Of a stretch of 64,000 bases of DNA, positions 35,657-44,219 are shown piece by piece. This DNA comes from Bordetella petrii. Its GTDB lineage: Bacteria > Pseudomonadota > Gammaproteobacteria > Burkholderiales > Burkholderiaceae_B. The stretch is from positions 35,415-99,414 of the forward strand of contig WMBV01000025.1 in the NCBI GenBank assembly GCA_017745595.1, read 5' to 3'. The notes beneath the pieces were generated by a model. That model saw only the letters and a program-made list of their open reading frames with translations. It did no database searches and had not been told where the DNA came from. Within the stretch, counting starts at the first letter, position 1. Each line of letters begins with the position of its first letter. The position numbers and the translations under genes are program-made.

Positions 35657-37072
35657 ATGACCCTACTGAACGAATTGCAGTCCCTGCTGGGCCCGGCCCA
35701 CGTGCTGACCGGCGCCGACGCCGACCCGTATCTGCAAGATTGGCGCCGCCGCTACCGGGGCACCGCCCAGGCGGTGATCCGGCCCGGTTCCACCGAACAG
35801 GTGGCCCAGGCGGTACGCCTGTGCGCGCGGCACGGGGCCCCGGTGGTGCCCCAGGGCGGCAATACCGGCCTGTGCGGCGGGGCCACGCCCGATGATTCCG
35901 GCCGGGCCGTGCTGCTGTCCACGGCGCGCCTGAACCGCGTACGGGCCGTCGATACCGACAACGACACCATCACGGTCGAGGCCGGCTGCATCCTGCAGGC
36001 CGTCCAGCAGGCGGCCAGCGCGGCGGGCCGCCTGTTTCCGCTCAGCCTGGCCGCCGAGGGCAGTTGCACCATCGGCGGCAACCTGGCCACCAACGCCGGC
36101 GGCACCCAGGTGCTGCGCTACGGCAACGCCCGCGAACTGGCGCTGGGCCTCGAGGTCGTCACCGCCGAGGGCGAGGTCTGGAACGGCCTGCGCGGGCTGC
36201 GCAAAGACAATACTGGTTACGATTTACGCGATTTGTACATCGGCAGCGAAGGCACGCTGGGCATCATCACCGCCGCCACGCTGAAGCTATACCCCCAGCC
36301 GGTGGCCTCGTGCACCGCGCTGCTGGCGCTCGATTCCATCGACGCGGCGGTCGAGCTGCTGTCGCGCGCCCGCACAGGCTTCGGCGCCGCGCTGACCGGT
36401 TTCGAACTGATGGCCGGCGACTGCCTGCAGACGGTGGTGCGCCTGTTTCCGCAGCAGCGCCTGCCCTTCGAGGGCGCCTCGGCCGGCTCGCCCTGGTTCG
36501 CGTTGCTAGAGCTTTCCGACAGCGAAAGCGAAGCGCACGCGCGCGAACGCTTCGAGGCCGTGCTGGGCGAAGCCATCGAGGCCGGCCTGGTTTCCGATGC
36601 CGCCATTGCCGCCAGCGTGGCCCAAAGCCGCGCCATGTGGCATTTGCGCGAAAGCATTCCGCTGGCCGAGGCCGAGCAGGGCAAGGGCGTCAAGCACGAC
36701 GTGTCCATTCCCATTTCTTCCATCGCCGGTTTCGTGCACAAGACCAATGCGCAACTGCAGCAGCGTTTCCCGAACGTGCGCAACGTGGTGTTCGGCCATC
36801 TGGGCGACGGCAACTTGCACTACAACGTGGCGCGCGCGCCGGGCCAGACCGAGGCCGACCTGCTGGCCCTGCAGCAAGATATTTACGATGTCGTGCATCG
36901 CAGCGTGCAAGAGCACGCCGGCTCGATCAGCGCCGAGCACGGCATCGGCCAGCTCAAGCGCGACGAACTGCCACACTACAAAAGCCAGCTGGAGCTGGCC
37001 CTGATGAAACGGGTGAAGCAGGCGCTCGACCCGCAGGGCCTGATGAATCCGGGCAAGGTATTGCAGGCCTGA
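35657..37072 (+). CDS. FAD-linked 2-hydroxyacid oxidase/dehydrogenase (D-2-hydroxyglutarate dehydrogenase/GlcD-like)
   Basis: A 471-residue flavoprotein of the FAD-binding type 4 plus FAD-oxidase C-terminal architecture. The FAD domain has VIRPGSTEQVAQAVRLCARH, VPQGGNTGLCGGATPDDSG and LSLAAEGSCTIGGNLATNAG; GNARELALGLEVVTAEGEVW and LYIGSEGTLGIITAATLKLY follow. The C-terminal part has VFGHLGDGNLHYNVARAPGQ and AEHGIGQLKRDELPHYKSQ, the metal-site histidines of D-2-hydroxyglutarate and D-lactate dehydrogenases. Start 35657 is chosen by family length; an in-frame start at 35480 overlaps the mutase gene. It stands alone, divergent from the mutase. The physiological substrate is not determined by the sequence. 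Confidence 0.87.
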   Translation: MTLLNELQSLLGPAHVLTGADADPYLQDWRRRYRGTAQAVIRPGSTEQVAQAVRLCARHGAPVVPQGGNTGLCGGATPDDSGRAVLLSTARLNRVRAVDTDNDTITVEAGCILQAVQQAASAAGRLFPLSLAAEGSCTIGGNLATNAGGTQVLRYGNARELALGLEVVTAEGEVWNGLRGLRKDNTGYDLRDLYIGSEGTLGIITAATLKLYPQPVASCTALLALDSIDAAVELLSRARTGFGAALTGFELMAGDCLQTVVRLFPQQRLPFEGASAGSPWFALLELSDSESEAHARERFEAVLGEAIEAGLVSDAAIAASVAQSRAMWHLRESIPLAEAEQGKGVKHDVSIPISSIAGFVHKTNAQLQQRFPNVRNVVFGHLGDGNLHYNVARAPGQTEADLLALQQDIYDVVHRSVQEHAGSISAEHGIGQLKRDELPHYKSQLELALMKRVKQALDPQGLMNPGKVLQA

Positions 37073-37096
37073 GACGGGGCGGCGGCCGCCTTCATA

Positions 37097-37186
37097 GGTG
37101 TCTGACTCCCGTAGGGTGTCAGACACCGAAGCTTGACCGAGATTTTCGGCACACGGCGGTGTCAGGCACCTACGGAGCCTGACACC
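37097..37186. repeat. Paired palindromic repeat, locus 6
   Basis: Unit 37097-37127 (GGTGTCTGAC/GTCAGACACC) and unit 37158-37186 (GGTGTCAGGC/GCCTGACACC) between the convergent FAD-linked oxidase and TRAP permease genes. Confidence 0.9.
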
Positions 37187-37208
37187 GGGGCGACCCGGGC
37201 GGCGCCTG

Positions 37209-38492
37209 CTACTTGAACAGCAGGTCGGGCAGCCACGACGAGAACGCCGGCACGTAGGTCACCAGGGCCAGCGCCGCCAGCAGCGCGCCATAGAACGGCC
37301 AGATGGTGCGCATGACGGTGCCCACCGATACCTTGCCGATGGCGCAACCCACGAACTGCACCGTGCCCACGGGCGGGGTATTCAGCCCCAGCGCGCAGTT
37401 CAGCAGCATGACCACGCCGAACTGCACCGGGCTCATGCCGTACTGCATGCAGATCGGCAGGAAGATCGGCGTGCAGATCAAGATGGTGGCGGCCATGTCC
37501 AGGAAGGTGCCCAGCACGAACAGCGTGATGTTCACCATCAGGAAAATCGCCCACGGCTCGGTCGATATCGACGCCATCAGCGCGCCGATCTTCTCGGCCA
37601 CGCTGTAGAACCCGATCAGGTAGCCGAAGGTGGCCGAGATCCCGATCAGCAGCAGCACGATGCCCGTGGTCTTGACCGCCTTGGCGGCCGCGCGCAGGAA
37701 CTGGTCCCAGCTCAGCGAGCGGTACACCAGCGCTGTCAGGGCCAGCGCATACAGCACCGCCACGGCGGCCGACTCGGTGGCCGTGAATACGCCGCTGAGA
37801 ATGCCGGCGATGATCAGCACGATCACGAACAGGCCAGGCGCGGCAGCCACCAGCGAGCGCAGCACGATGCCCCAGCCGGGGAAGGTGCCGGCCGGGTAGC
37901 CGCGCTTGCGCGCCACCAGGTAAGCGGCGGCCAGGTTGCACAGCGTAAGGATCGCCGCCGGCACCACGCAGGCGGCGATCAGCGCCGCAATCGACGCCTT
38001 GCCGCCGGCCGCCAGCGTATAGATGATGATGTTGTGGCTGGTGGGCATCAGCGCGCCCACCAGCGCCGCGTGCGTGGTCACATTGACGGCGTAGTCGGCG
38101 TGGTAGCCCTCGCGCTTCATCATGGGAATCATCACCGATCCCATGGCCGACACGTCGGCCACCGGCGAGCCCGACACGCCGCCGAACAGCGTGCAGGCCA
38201 GCACGTTCGACATGCCCAGCCCGCCGCGCACATGGCCCACCACCGACTTGGCGAAGGTGACGATGCGGTCGGCAATGCCGCCGTACAGCATCAGTTCGCC
38301 GGTGAAGATGAAGAACGGAATGGCCAGGAACGAGAATGCGTTCATGCCCGAGGTCATCTGCTGGAAAGCCACCGCGATGGGCAGGTCTTCATACACGATG
38401 GCCGATATCGAGGCCAGGCCGATGGCGAAGGCCACCGGCACCCCGATGACCAGGAAGCCGATGAACGTCACGGAAAGCAAGGTCAGTGCCAT
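37209..38492 (-). CDS. TRAP transporter large permease (DctM-like)
   Basis: A 427-residue inner-membrane protein with about 12 helices of the DctM family, the ion-coupled translocation subunit of a TRAP transporter. Landmarks are GVPVAFAIGLASISAIVYED, AIPFFIFTGELMLYGGIADR, LFGGVSGSPVADVSAMGSVM (the scoop-motif region) and LGLNTPPVGTVQFVGCAIGK near the C-terminus. Start 38492 overlaps the small-permease stop by 10 bases; the open frame upstream to 38936 is readthrough of the overlapping gene. With the DctQ and DctP proteins encoded upstream it imports an organic acid, here probably a hexuronate judging from the linked uronate dehydrogenase. Confidence 0.93.
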   Translation of the reverse strand: MALTLLSVTFIGFLVIGVPVAFAIGLASISAIVYEDLPIAVAFQQMTSGMNAFSFLAIPFFIFTGELMLYGGIADRIVTFAKSVVGHVRGGLGMSNVLACTLFGGVSGSPVADVSAMGSVMIPMMKREGYHADYAVNVTTHAALVGALMPTSHNIIIYTLAAGGKASIAALIAACVVPAAILTLCNLAAAYLVARKRGYPAGTFPGWGIVLRSLVAAAPGLFVIVLIIAGILSGVFTATESAAVAVLYALALTALVYRSLSWDQFLRAAAKAVKTTGIVLLLIGISATFGYLIGFYSVAEKIGALMASISTEPWAIFLMVNITLFVLGTFLDMAATILICTPIFLPICMQYGMSPVQFGVVMLLNCALGLNTPPVGTVQFVGCAIGKVSVGTVMRTIWPFYGALLAALALVTYVPAFSSWLPDLLFK

Positions 38493-39040
38493 GCGGGTAC
38501 CACCTTCTGGTTGCGCAGGATCGCAATGATGTGCTCGATCGAGAACAGCACGATCAGCAGGCCCGACAGCGTGGCGGGCGCATATTTCCAGCCCTCGGAC
38601 AGGCCCAGGTTGGGAATCTTGTAGCTGTGCACCGATTCGGCCAGCAGGCCGCAGTACCACGCCATCAGCACGCCGAACAGCAACACCAGCGCGTGCACGA
38701 ACAGCTGCAGGCGCCGCCGCCCGCCGGGCGGCAGCAGGTCGGCCAGCGACTCGAAGCCGATGTGGCCGGCGTCGCGCACGGCCACGGCGGCTCCCATCAT
38801 GGTCACGTACAGCACCAGCAGCAGCGACAGGCTCTCGGCCCAGGTGGGCGTGCTGTTGAGCACGTGCCGGCCGAAGATCTGGTACGACACGGCCGCGATC
38901 AGGCACACCAGGCCCGCCACGCTGAGCACCATGCAAAGCCGGGCCAGCACGGCGCAGCCGCGCGCGTAGCCGTCCAGCGCCCGCGCGAACGCGCCGCCCG
39001 GCGCGCCCGGGCCGGCCGATCCGATGACTTGAGCGGACAT
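38483..39040 (-). CDS. TRAP transporter small permease (DctQ-like)
   Basis: A 185-residue membrane protein with four helices of the DctQ family. Visible are LARLCMVLSVAGLVCLIAAV, QIFGRHVLNSTPTWAESLSL (a DctQ hallmark), GAAVAVRDAGHIGFESLADL (H-G motif) and a fourth helix near 140-165. It forms a complex with the large permease. The N-terminal extension of about 20 residues (MSAQVIGSAGPGAPGGAF) is polar. It lies 10 bp after the binding-protein gene. Confidence 0.9.
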   Translation of the reverse strand: MSAQVIGSAGPGAPGGAFARALDGYARGCAVLARLCMVLSVAGLVCLIAAVSYQIFGRHVLNSTPTWAESLSLLLVLYVTMMGAAVAVRDAGHIGFESLADLLPPGGRRRLQLFVHALVLLFGVLMAWYCGLLAESVHSYKIPNLGLSEGWKYAPATLSGLLIVLFSIEHIIAILRNQKVVPAWH

Positions 39041-39050
39041 GGCCGGCGCC

Positions 39051-40034
39051 TTATTTCACGGCCTGGATGCGGGACACCAGGTCTTTCATTTCGGGGGTGG
39101 TGACGTAGCGCTCGTACACCGGCTTCATCACCGCCTGGAACGAGGCCTTGTCGGGCTGGATGATCTGCGAGCCGGCTTTCTCGACGATGGCGCGCGACTT
39201 GCCTTCGCGTTCGTCCCACAGCTTGCGCATGTAGGGCACCGACTCGCGGGCGGCATCGCGGATGATCTTGCGGTCCGCTTCCGGCAGCTTGTCCCACTGG
39301 CGCTTCGAGAACAGCAGGATCTCGGGCGTCATGGTGTGTTCGGTCATGGAGTAGTACTTGGCCACTTCATAGTGGTGCGCGCTTTCGTAACTGGGGAAGT
39401 TGTTCTCGGCCGCGTCCACCAGGCCGGTCTTCAGGGCGGTATAGACCTCGCCCATGGCCATCGGCGTGGCGTTGGCGCCCAGCGCCTCGACCATGGCGAC
39501 CGACAGGTCCGACTGCTGCACGCGAATCTTCAGGCCGCGCACGTCTTCCACCGTCTTGATGGGCTTGTCGCGCGTGTACATCGAGCGCGCGCCGCTGTCG
39601 TACCAGGCCAGGCCGATGAATCCGGCGTCTTCGCAAGAGCGCAGGATCTGTTCGCCGATGTCGCTGTCCAGGACTTTGTGCAGGTGCTCTTTCGAGCGGA
39701 ACAGGAACGGCAGCGACGGTACCCGCGTGACCTCGCAGATATTGTGCATGGCGGCGCTGCTGACGCGCGTCATGGCCAGCGCGCCCAGCTTGACCTGTTC
39801 GATCGAATCCACCTCGCGGCCCAGCGTGCCGCCCGAATACACCTTGATCTCGATGCGTCCGTTGGTGCGTTGCTTGACCAGTTCGCCCATGTGGCGCACG
39901 GCCAGCACGGTGGGGTAATCGTCGGGGTGGATATCCGCCGAACGCAGGGTTTCGGCGTGGGCCAGGATGCCCGCGGACAGGAACAGGGCGGCCGACGCGG
40001 TCAGCGTGGCGCGTTTGAGGGTGAAGCGCAGCAT
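39051..40034 (-). CDS. TRAP transporter periplasmic substrate-binding protein (DctP-like)
   Basis: A 327-residue DctP-family solute receptor with a Sec signal peptide (ATLTASAALFLSAGILAHA). The mature protein begins ETLRSADIHPDDYPTVLAVR and has LVKQRTNGRIEIKVYSGGTL, LGREVDSIEQVKLGALAMTR and the arginine-bearing segment VRGLKIRVQQSDLSVAMVEA, where the conserved Arg would bind the substrate carboxylate. VYTALKTGLVDAAENNFPSY is the typical family segment. It is close to the hexuronate-type (UehA/galacturonate-like) receptors in gene context only; the ligand is inferred from the linked oxidative uronate genes. It is preceded by the lactonase gene with a 99-bp gap. Confidence 0.92.
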   Translation of the reverse strand: MLRFTLKRATLTASAALFLSAGILAHAETLRSADIHPDDYPTVLAVRHMGELVKQRTNGRIEIKVYSGGTLGREVDSIEQVKLGALAMTRVSSAAMHNICEVTRVPSLPFLFRSKEHLHKVLDSDIGEQILRSCEDAGFIGLAWYDSGARSMYTRDKPIKTVEDVRGLKIRVQQSDLSVAMVEALGANATPMAMGEVYTALKTGLVDAAENNFPSYESAHHYEVAKYYSMTEHTMTPEILLFSKRQWDKLPEADRKIIRDAARESVPYMRKLWDEREGKSRAIVEKAGSQIIQPDKASFQAVMKPVYERYVTTPEMKDLVSRIQAVK

Positions 40035-40133
40035 TGTCTACCTCCGGGTTGGGAGTACGGCTGTGGGTGAGGGCTCTTGTGGAAATCTCTGCGTGACTGC
40101 GGCGTGGGCCCGGGGTGTCGGCCCGCTCGGGGG

Positions 40134-41024
40134 CTAGCCGAGGTAAGCCGGTTCCTCCAGGCCGCGCGTGCCGGGCCGCAAGGCAAGAACGGCGCCATCC
40201 AGGGCGCGTTCGGGCGCGGCCGGCGGCCGGATGCTGGTGACGAACAGGGTGTCCAGGGCGGGGCCGCCGAAGGCGCACATCGCCGGCTTGGCCACCGGCA
40301 CGCGCAGGCTGCGGTCCAGCCGGCCGTCGGGGGCATAGCGGTACAGCATGCCGGCGTCATTGCCGCAGATCCAGTAGCCGCCGTCCTGGTCGACCGCCGC
40401 CCCGTCGGGGCGGCCGGCCGGCAGGCGTTCGATGAAGATGCGGCGATTGTGCGGCAGCCCGGCATCGGTGTCGTAGTCGAACGCCCACACGACCTGGCGG
40501 TCCGGGTGCGAATCCGACAGGTACATGGTGCGGCCGTCGGGGCTGAAGGCCATGCCGTTGGGCACGCTCAGCGCCAGGGACACGGGCATGGACAGTACGC
40601 CGCCGGCATAGCGGTACAGGCGGCCGGCGTCGAGCCCGCGCGTCATATCCTGGGACATGGTGCCGGCCCAGAAGCGGCCCTGCCGGTCGCAGCGGCCGTC
40701 GTTGAAGCGCATGCCCGGCACGGCATGCTCCACCTTGGCCAAGGGCGCCGCGGCGGGCGCGGGCTGGCCGGCGGCCAGGGCGGGCAGGGCGTACAGGCCG
40801 GTTTCCATGGCGGCCAGCCAGCCGGCCCCGCGCATGGCAATGCAACCGGCCATCTCGGGCAGCTGCCACTGGCGGGCCCGGCCGCTGCCGGGCTCGTAGC
40901 GCCACAGGCGGCGCGCCGGGATGTCGGTCCAGTAAAGGGCTTGTTCGGCGGCGCGCCAGACCGGGCTTTCGCCCACGGCGCACAGCATGCCGCCTATTCG
41001 TTCGACCCGCGGCTGGGCATTCAT
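40134..41024 (-). CDS. SMP-30/gluconolactonase-family lactonase
   Basis: A 296-residue six-bladed beta-propeller of the SMP-30/gluconolactonase/LRE family. ERIGGMLCAVGESPVWRAAE carries the metal-binding Glu of blade 1, MRFNDGRCDRQGRFWAGTMS carries the metal Asn and active-site region, and LSVPNGMAFSPDGRTMYLSD and LPAGRPDGAAVDQDGGYWIC follow the family pattern (Asn and Asp metal ligands). It probably opens the aldarolactone formed by the adjacent uronate dehydrogenase. Start 41024 is chosen by the four-base overlap with the upstream stop codon and by the family N-terminus. Confidence 0.88.
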   Translation of the reverse strand: MNAQPRVERIGGMLCAVGESPVWRAAEQALYWTDIPARRLWRYEPGSGRARQWQLPEMAGCIAMRGAGWLAAMETGLYALPALAAGQPAPAAAPLAKVEHAVPGMRFNDGRCDRQGRFWAGTMSQDMTRGLDAGRLYRYAGGVLSMPVSLALSVPNGMAFSPDGRTMYLSDSHPDRQVVWAFDYDTDAGLPHNRRIFIERLPAGRPDGAAVDQDGGYWICGNDAGMLYRYAPDGRLDRSLRVPVAKPAMCAFGGPALDTLFVTSIRPPAAPERALDGAVLALRPGTRGLEEPAYLG

Positions 41025-41851
41025 GACCCGAACGGCCCGGCCTTGACGAAGGCGCCGCCCTGGAACTGGGTCGCCGGATCTTGCGGATCGGGTTCCGGCT
41101 GGGTTTCGACCTTGGCGCGGAAGCGTTCCGAGGAATCTTTGGGCGCGAAGCCCAGGCGGGCGGCCAGGTGGTTGTCCCACCAGCGGTCGCGGTTGGCCGA
41201 TGCGCCGTAGACGATGGCATGGCCCACGCCGGGCGTGAACAGCGAGCGTGCCACCAGGTCGGTCAGGTCGTCGTAGCTGAGCCACGTCACCAGCATGCGG
41301 CGGTCGCGCGCTTCGGGAAATGACGAGCCGATGCGCAGGCAGACTGTTTCGATGCCGTAGCGGTCGTAATAGAAGCGCGCCAGGTTTTCGCCGAATGCCT
41401 TGCTGATGCCGTAATAGCCGTCGGGCCGGGGCGGCGTGTCGGCGTCCAGCACTTCGCCCTGCCGGTAGAAGCCGGTGACGTGGTTGGAACTGGCGAACAC
41501 GATCCGCCGCACGCCATGCACCCGCGCGGCTTCGTAGACGTTGTAGGTGCCCTGGATGTTGGCGGGCAGAATCTCGTCGAAGGGGCGCTCGACCGACACG
41601 CCGCCCAGGTGCACGATGGCATCGGCGCCGCGCACCAGTTCCATGACGGCCCCCGGGTCGGCCAGGTCGCACGGGGCGATCTCTTCGCCGTCCCGGGCCG
41701 CGGGCAGGGGCGAGATGTCAGACAACCTCAGGATATCGGCATAAGGCCGGAGGCGTTCCCGCAGCACCGTGCCCAGGCCGCCGGCCGCGCCGGTGATCAG
41801 TAAGCGGTGGCAGTGCGGGGCTTTCGGGGGCGATTCAGCAGAGGAAGTCAT
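41021..41851 (-). CDS. udh: Uronate dehydrogenase
   Basis: A 276-residue SDR that strongly resembles uronate dehydrogenase (Udh), oxidising D-galacturonate or D-glucuronate with NAD to the aldarolactone. Landmarks are RLLITGAAGGLGTVLRERLR (NAD site), DILRLSDISPLPAARDGEEI, FASSNHVTGFYRQGEVLDAD, YYGISKAFGENLARFYYDRY (YxxxK), RIGSSFPEARDRRMLVTWLS, FTPGVGHAIVYGASANRD and RWWDNHLAARLGFAPKDSSE, the last being specific to Udh. It is the first gene of the operon Udh-lactonase-TRAP and is divergent from the GntR regulator. The product lactone is the probable substrate of the lactonase gene that overlaps its stop. Downstream aldarate dehydratases are not in this window. Confidence 0.93.
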   Translation of the reverse strand: MTSSAESPPKAPHCHRLLITGAAGGLGTVLRERLRPYADILRLSDISPLPAARDGEEIAPCDLADPGAVMELVRGADAIVHLGGVSVERPFDEILPANIQGTYNVYEAARVHGVRRIVFASSNHVTGFYRQGEVLDADTPPRPDGYYGISKAFGENLARFYYDRYGIETVCLRIGSSFPEARDRRMLVTWLSYDDLTDLVARSLFTPGVGHAIVYGASANRDRWWDNHLAARLGFAPKDSSERFRAKVETQPEPDPQDPATQFQGGAFVKAGPFGS

Positions 41852-41900
41852 GCATCGGTTCCAGCGGGTGTGCGGGGCAATGGGGCGCTTGACTTATACG

Positions 41901-41928
41901 TTGTCGTACAACTTGGCGGCAGTATAAT
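41901..41928. promoter_or_regulatory. GntR operator overlapping the GntR promoter
   Basis: The palindrome TTGTCGTACAA (41901-41911) matches the known TNGTNNNACNA pattern of FCD/GntR regulators. It also serves as the -35 region (TTGTCG, 41901-41906) of a promoter whose -10 is TATAAT (41923-41928), 16 bp spacing. It lies in the 126-bp region between udh and the GntR gene, so one bound dimer could repress both genes. Confidence 0.65.
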
Positions 41929-41977
41929 GACCCAAAAATTTCGACGTCAAGCGCACGATTACCCGGGATATCCCTTG

Positions 41978-42712
41978 ATGAGCGATTCCGCACACTTGCC
42001 TGTCTCCGCGCCACGCCGGCCGCGCAATCTGGCGCAGGGCCTGGTCGAGGATTTCTCTGAAAGAATCCGCGGCGGGCAGATCCGGCCCGGCGAAAAGCTG
42101 CCGACCGAGTCCGCGCTGATGCGGCAATTCGGGGTCAGCCGCACGGTCGTGCGCGAAGCCCTGTCGCGCCTGCAGGCCGCCGGCCTGGTCGAAACCCACC
42201 ACGGCGTGGGCACCTATGCGCTAGAGGCCAGCGGCGGCGCCGATTTCCGGGTCGATCCGGCCGATATCGCCACCGTGCGTGACGTGCTGGTGCTGCTGGA
42301 ATTGCGCATCTGCCTGGAAAGCGAGGCCGCCGGCCTGGCGGCGCAGCGGCGCAGCCCCGAACAACTGGCCGAAATGCACAGCGCGCTGGATGAGTTCCGC
42401 CAGTGCCTGGCGGCGGGCGGCGACACCATCACGCCCGACTTCCGCTTTCACCTGCTGATCGCCCAGGCCACCGCCAACCGGTATTTCGCCGATCTGATGT
42501 CGCACCTGGGTTCGGCCATCATCCCGCGCACCCGCATCAATTCGGCCCGCATCGCCCACGAAGACCGCGGGCAATACCTGGCGCGCGTCAACCTGGAACA
42601 CGAAGACATCTACGAAGCCATCCTGCGGCAAGAACCCGACGCGGCGCGCGCGGCCATGCGGACGCACCTGAGCAACAGCCGCGAACGGCTGCGGCGCGCG
42701 CAGGAGCGTTAG
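41978..42712 (+). CDS. GntR-family (FCD) transcriptional regulator of hexuronate genes
   Basis: A 244-residue FadR-subfamily regulator. The winged helix is at residues about 15-85 (SERIRGGQIRPGEKLPTESA, LMRQFGVSRTVVREALSRLQ, AAGLVETHHGVGTYALEA). The C-terminal FCD domain has LVLLELRICLESEAAGLAAQ, DFRFHLLIAQATANRYFADL (Asp/His metal ligands) and NLEHEDIYEAILRQEPDAAR with AMRTHLSNSRERL (His). By analogy with UxuR/ExuR-type and other FCD proteins it probably senses a uronate or aldarate. Start 41978 is chosen because MSDSAHLPV precedes the helix-turn-helix sensibly and ribosome-binding purines are near 41966; ATG 41927 lies inside the -10 box. It is divergent from udh. Confidence 0.88.
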   Translation: MSDSAHLPVSAPRRPRNLAQGLVEDFSERIRGGQIRPGEKLPTESALMRQFGVSRTVVREALSRLQAAGLVETHHGVGTYALEASGGADFRVDPADIATVRDVLVLLELRICLESEAAGLAAQRRSPEQLAEMHSALDEFRQCLAAGGDTITPDFRFHLLIAQATANRYFADLMSHLGSAIIPRTRINSARIAHEDRGQYLARVNLEHEDIYEAILRQEPDAARAAMRTHLSNSRERLRRAQER

Positions 42713-42737
42713 CCTGGCGGTGCCGGCGACGTCGCCA

Positions 42738-42865
42738 GGTGTCAGGCACCGCTGTGTGCCGAGGCTATATCGTCAGGTGTCAGGCTCACGCCAGGGTGCC
42801 TGACACCGCTTTGCGTGCAGAGGGTCCAGGCGGCGGTGTCTGACACCCTGCGGGAGTCAGACACC
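42738..42865. repeat. Palindromic repeat, locus 7
   Basis: A partial unit (42738-42760), a complete unit with a longer spacer (42776-42807, GGTGTCAGGC/GCCTGACACC) and a complete unit (42835-42865, GGTGTCTGAC/GTCAGACACC) between the convergent GntR and fumarylacetoacetase genes. Confidence 0.87.
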
Positions 42866-42895
42866 TGCTTTGACCTGCTATGCCCGCTGCATCGA

Positions 42896-44209
42896 TCAGC
42901 GCGCCGGCAGCACCGTGCCGGAAGATTCGCCGAAGCCGATGCGGGGGTAGCCCGGCTTGTGGCAGTGCGCGCGGATGATGACCTGGTCGCCGTCTTGCAG
43001 GAAAGTGCGTTGCTCGCCCCACGGCAAGTCGATCGGCGTCTTGCCGCCCTGGGTCAGTTCGAGCAGCGAGCCGGCCTGGTCGGCAGCGGGGCCCGACAGC
43101 GTGCCGGTGCCCAGCAGGTCGCCCGGCTGCAGGTTGCAGCCGTTGACCGTGTGATGCGCGATCAGTTGCGCGATGTTCCAGTAGGCATCGCGGAAATTGC
43201 TGGCCGACAGGTGCGCGGGCGCATGCCGCGCGGTGCGCGAGGCCTCGGTGGCCAGCAGCACTTCCATCTGCACGTCGTAGGCGCCCTGCGCGCGGTTGGC
43301 GTCGGAAGACAGGTAGGGCAGCGGTTGCGGGTCGCCGGCGTCGCGCGTCCAGCCCTGGCGGAAGGGCTCCAGGGCTTCCAGGGTGACGATCCAGGGCGAG
43401 ATGGTCGAGGCGAAGTTCTTGGCCAGGAAGGGCCCCAGCGGCTGGTATTCCCAGGCCTGGATGTCGCGCGCCGACCAGTCGTTCAGAATGCACAGGCCGA
43501 ACACGTGGTCGTCGGCCTGGTCCAGCACGATGCGGTCGCCCTGCGCGTTGCCCGTGCCGACGAAAATGCCCAGTTCCAGTTCGTAGTCCAGCCGCTTGCA
43601 CGGCCCGAATTGCGGCGCCTCGCCCTCGGCGGCGGGGCGGGTCTGGCCCACCGGGCGCGGAAAGCGTTGTTCGACCCCCACGCTGGAAGCGCGGCCGTGG
43701 TAGCCGATGGGCACCCATTTGTAATTGGGCAGCAGCGGGTTGTCGGGACGGAACTGCTTGCCCACCGCGGTGGCGTGGTGCAGCGAGATATAGAAATCGG
43801 TGTAGTCGCCGATGCGGGCCGGCGTGGCGTATTCGGCGTCGGCCTGGGCCGTCAGCAGCGGTTCCAGGCGTGCCTGCAGCGGCGAGCCGCTGCGCAAGGC
43901 GCGCGACAGCGCCAGGCGCAGTGCGCTCCAGTGCGCGCGTCCCAGCGCCATCAGGGCATTCAGGCTATCGCCCGCGCAGGCGGCCAGCGCGTCGGCGGCC
44001 TGGCCGTCGAAGACCGACAGGCGCGCCAGCGCGGACAAGTCGAGAATGCGGTCGCCGATGGCCACGCCGGGCCGGTAGGCCTGTTGCGAGCCGCGCCGGC
44101 GAAAGACCGCGTAAGGCAGGTTCTGCACCGGAAAGCCGGTGGCGTCGTCATTGGCGCTGGCGACCCAGCTGGTCAGCGTGGCGTCGTGAGTTTCGTTCAG
44201 AGTGGTCAT
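42896..44209 (-). CDS. fahA: Fumarylacetoacetase
   Basis: A 437-residue fumarylacetoacetate hydrolase, cleaving fumarylacetoacetate to fumarate and acetoacetate, the last step of tyrosine and homogentisate breakdown. The N-terminal SH3-like domain has FPVQNLPYAVFRRRGSQQAY; the C-terminal domain has IGDYTDFYISLHHATAVGKQ (metal Asp and catalytic His), NYKWVPIGYHGRASSVGVEQ, DYELELGIFVGTGNAQGDRI (metal Glu residues) and WSARDIQAWEYQPLGPFLAK (metal Asp), with GTGTLSGPAADQAGSLLELT near the C-terminus. It begins 10 bp after hmgA and so forms an operon with it. Confidence 0.94.
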   Translation of the reverse strand: MTTLNETHDATLTSWVASANDDATGFPVQNLPYAVFRRRGSQQAYRPGVAIGDRILDLSALARLSVFDGQAADALAACAGDSLNALMALGRAHWSALRLALSRALRSGSPLQARLEPLLTAQADAEYATPARIGDYTDFYISLHHATAVGKQFRPDNPLLPNYKWVPIGYHGRASSVGVEQRFPRPVGQTRPAAEGEAPQFGPCKRLDYELELGIFVGTGNAQGDRIVLDQADDHVFGLCILNDWSARDIQAWEYQPLGPFLAKNFASTISPWIVTLEALEPFRQGWTRDAGDPQPLPYLSSDANRAQGAYDVQMEVLLATEASRTARHAPAHLSASNFRDAYWNIAQLIAHHTVNGCNLQPGDLLGTGTLSGPAADQAGSLLELTQGGKTPIDLPWGEQRTFLQDGDQVIIRAHCHKPGYPRIGFGESSGTVLPAR

Positions 44210-44219
44210 GGCGGGTCGG

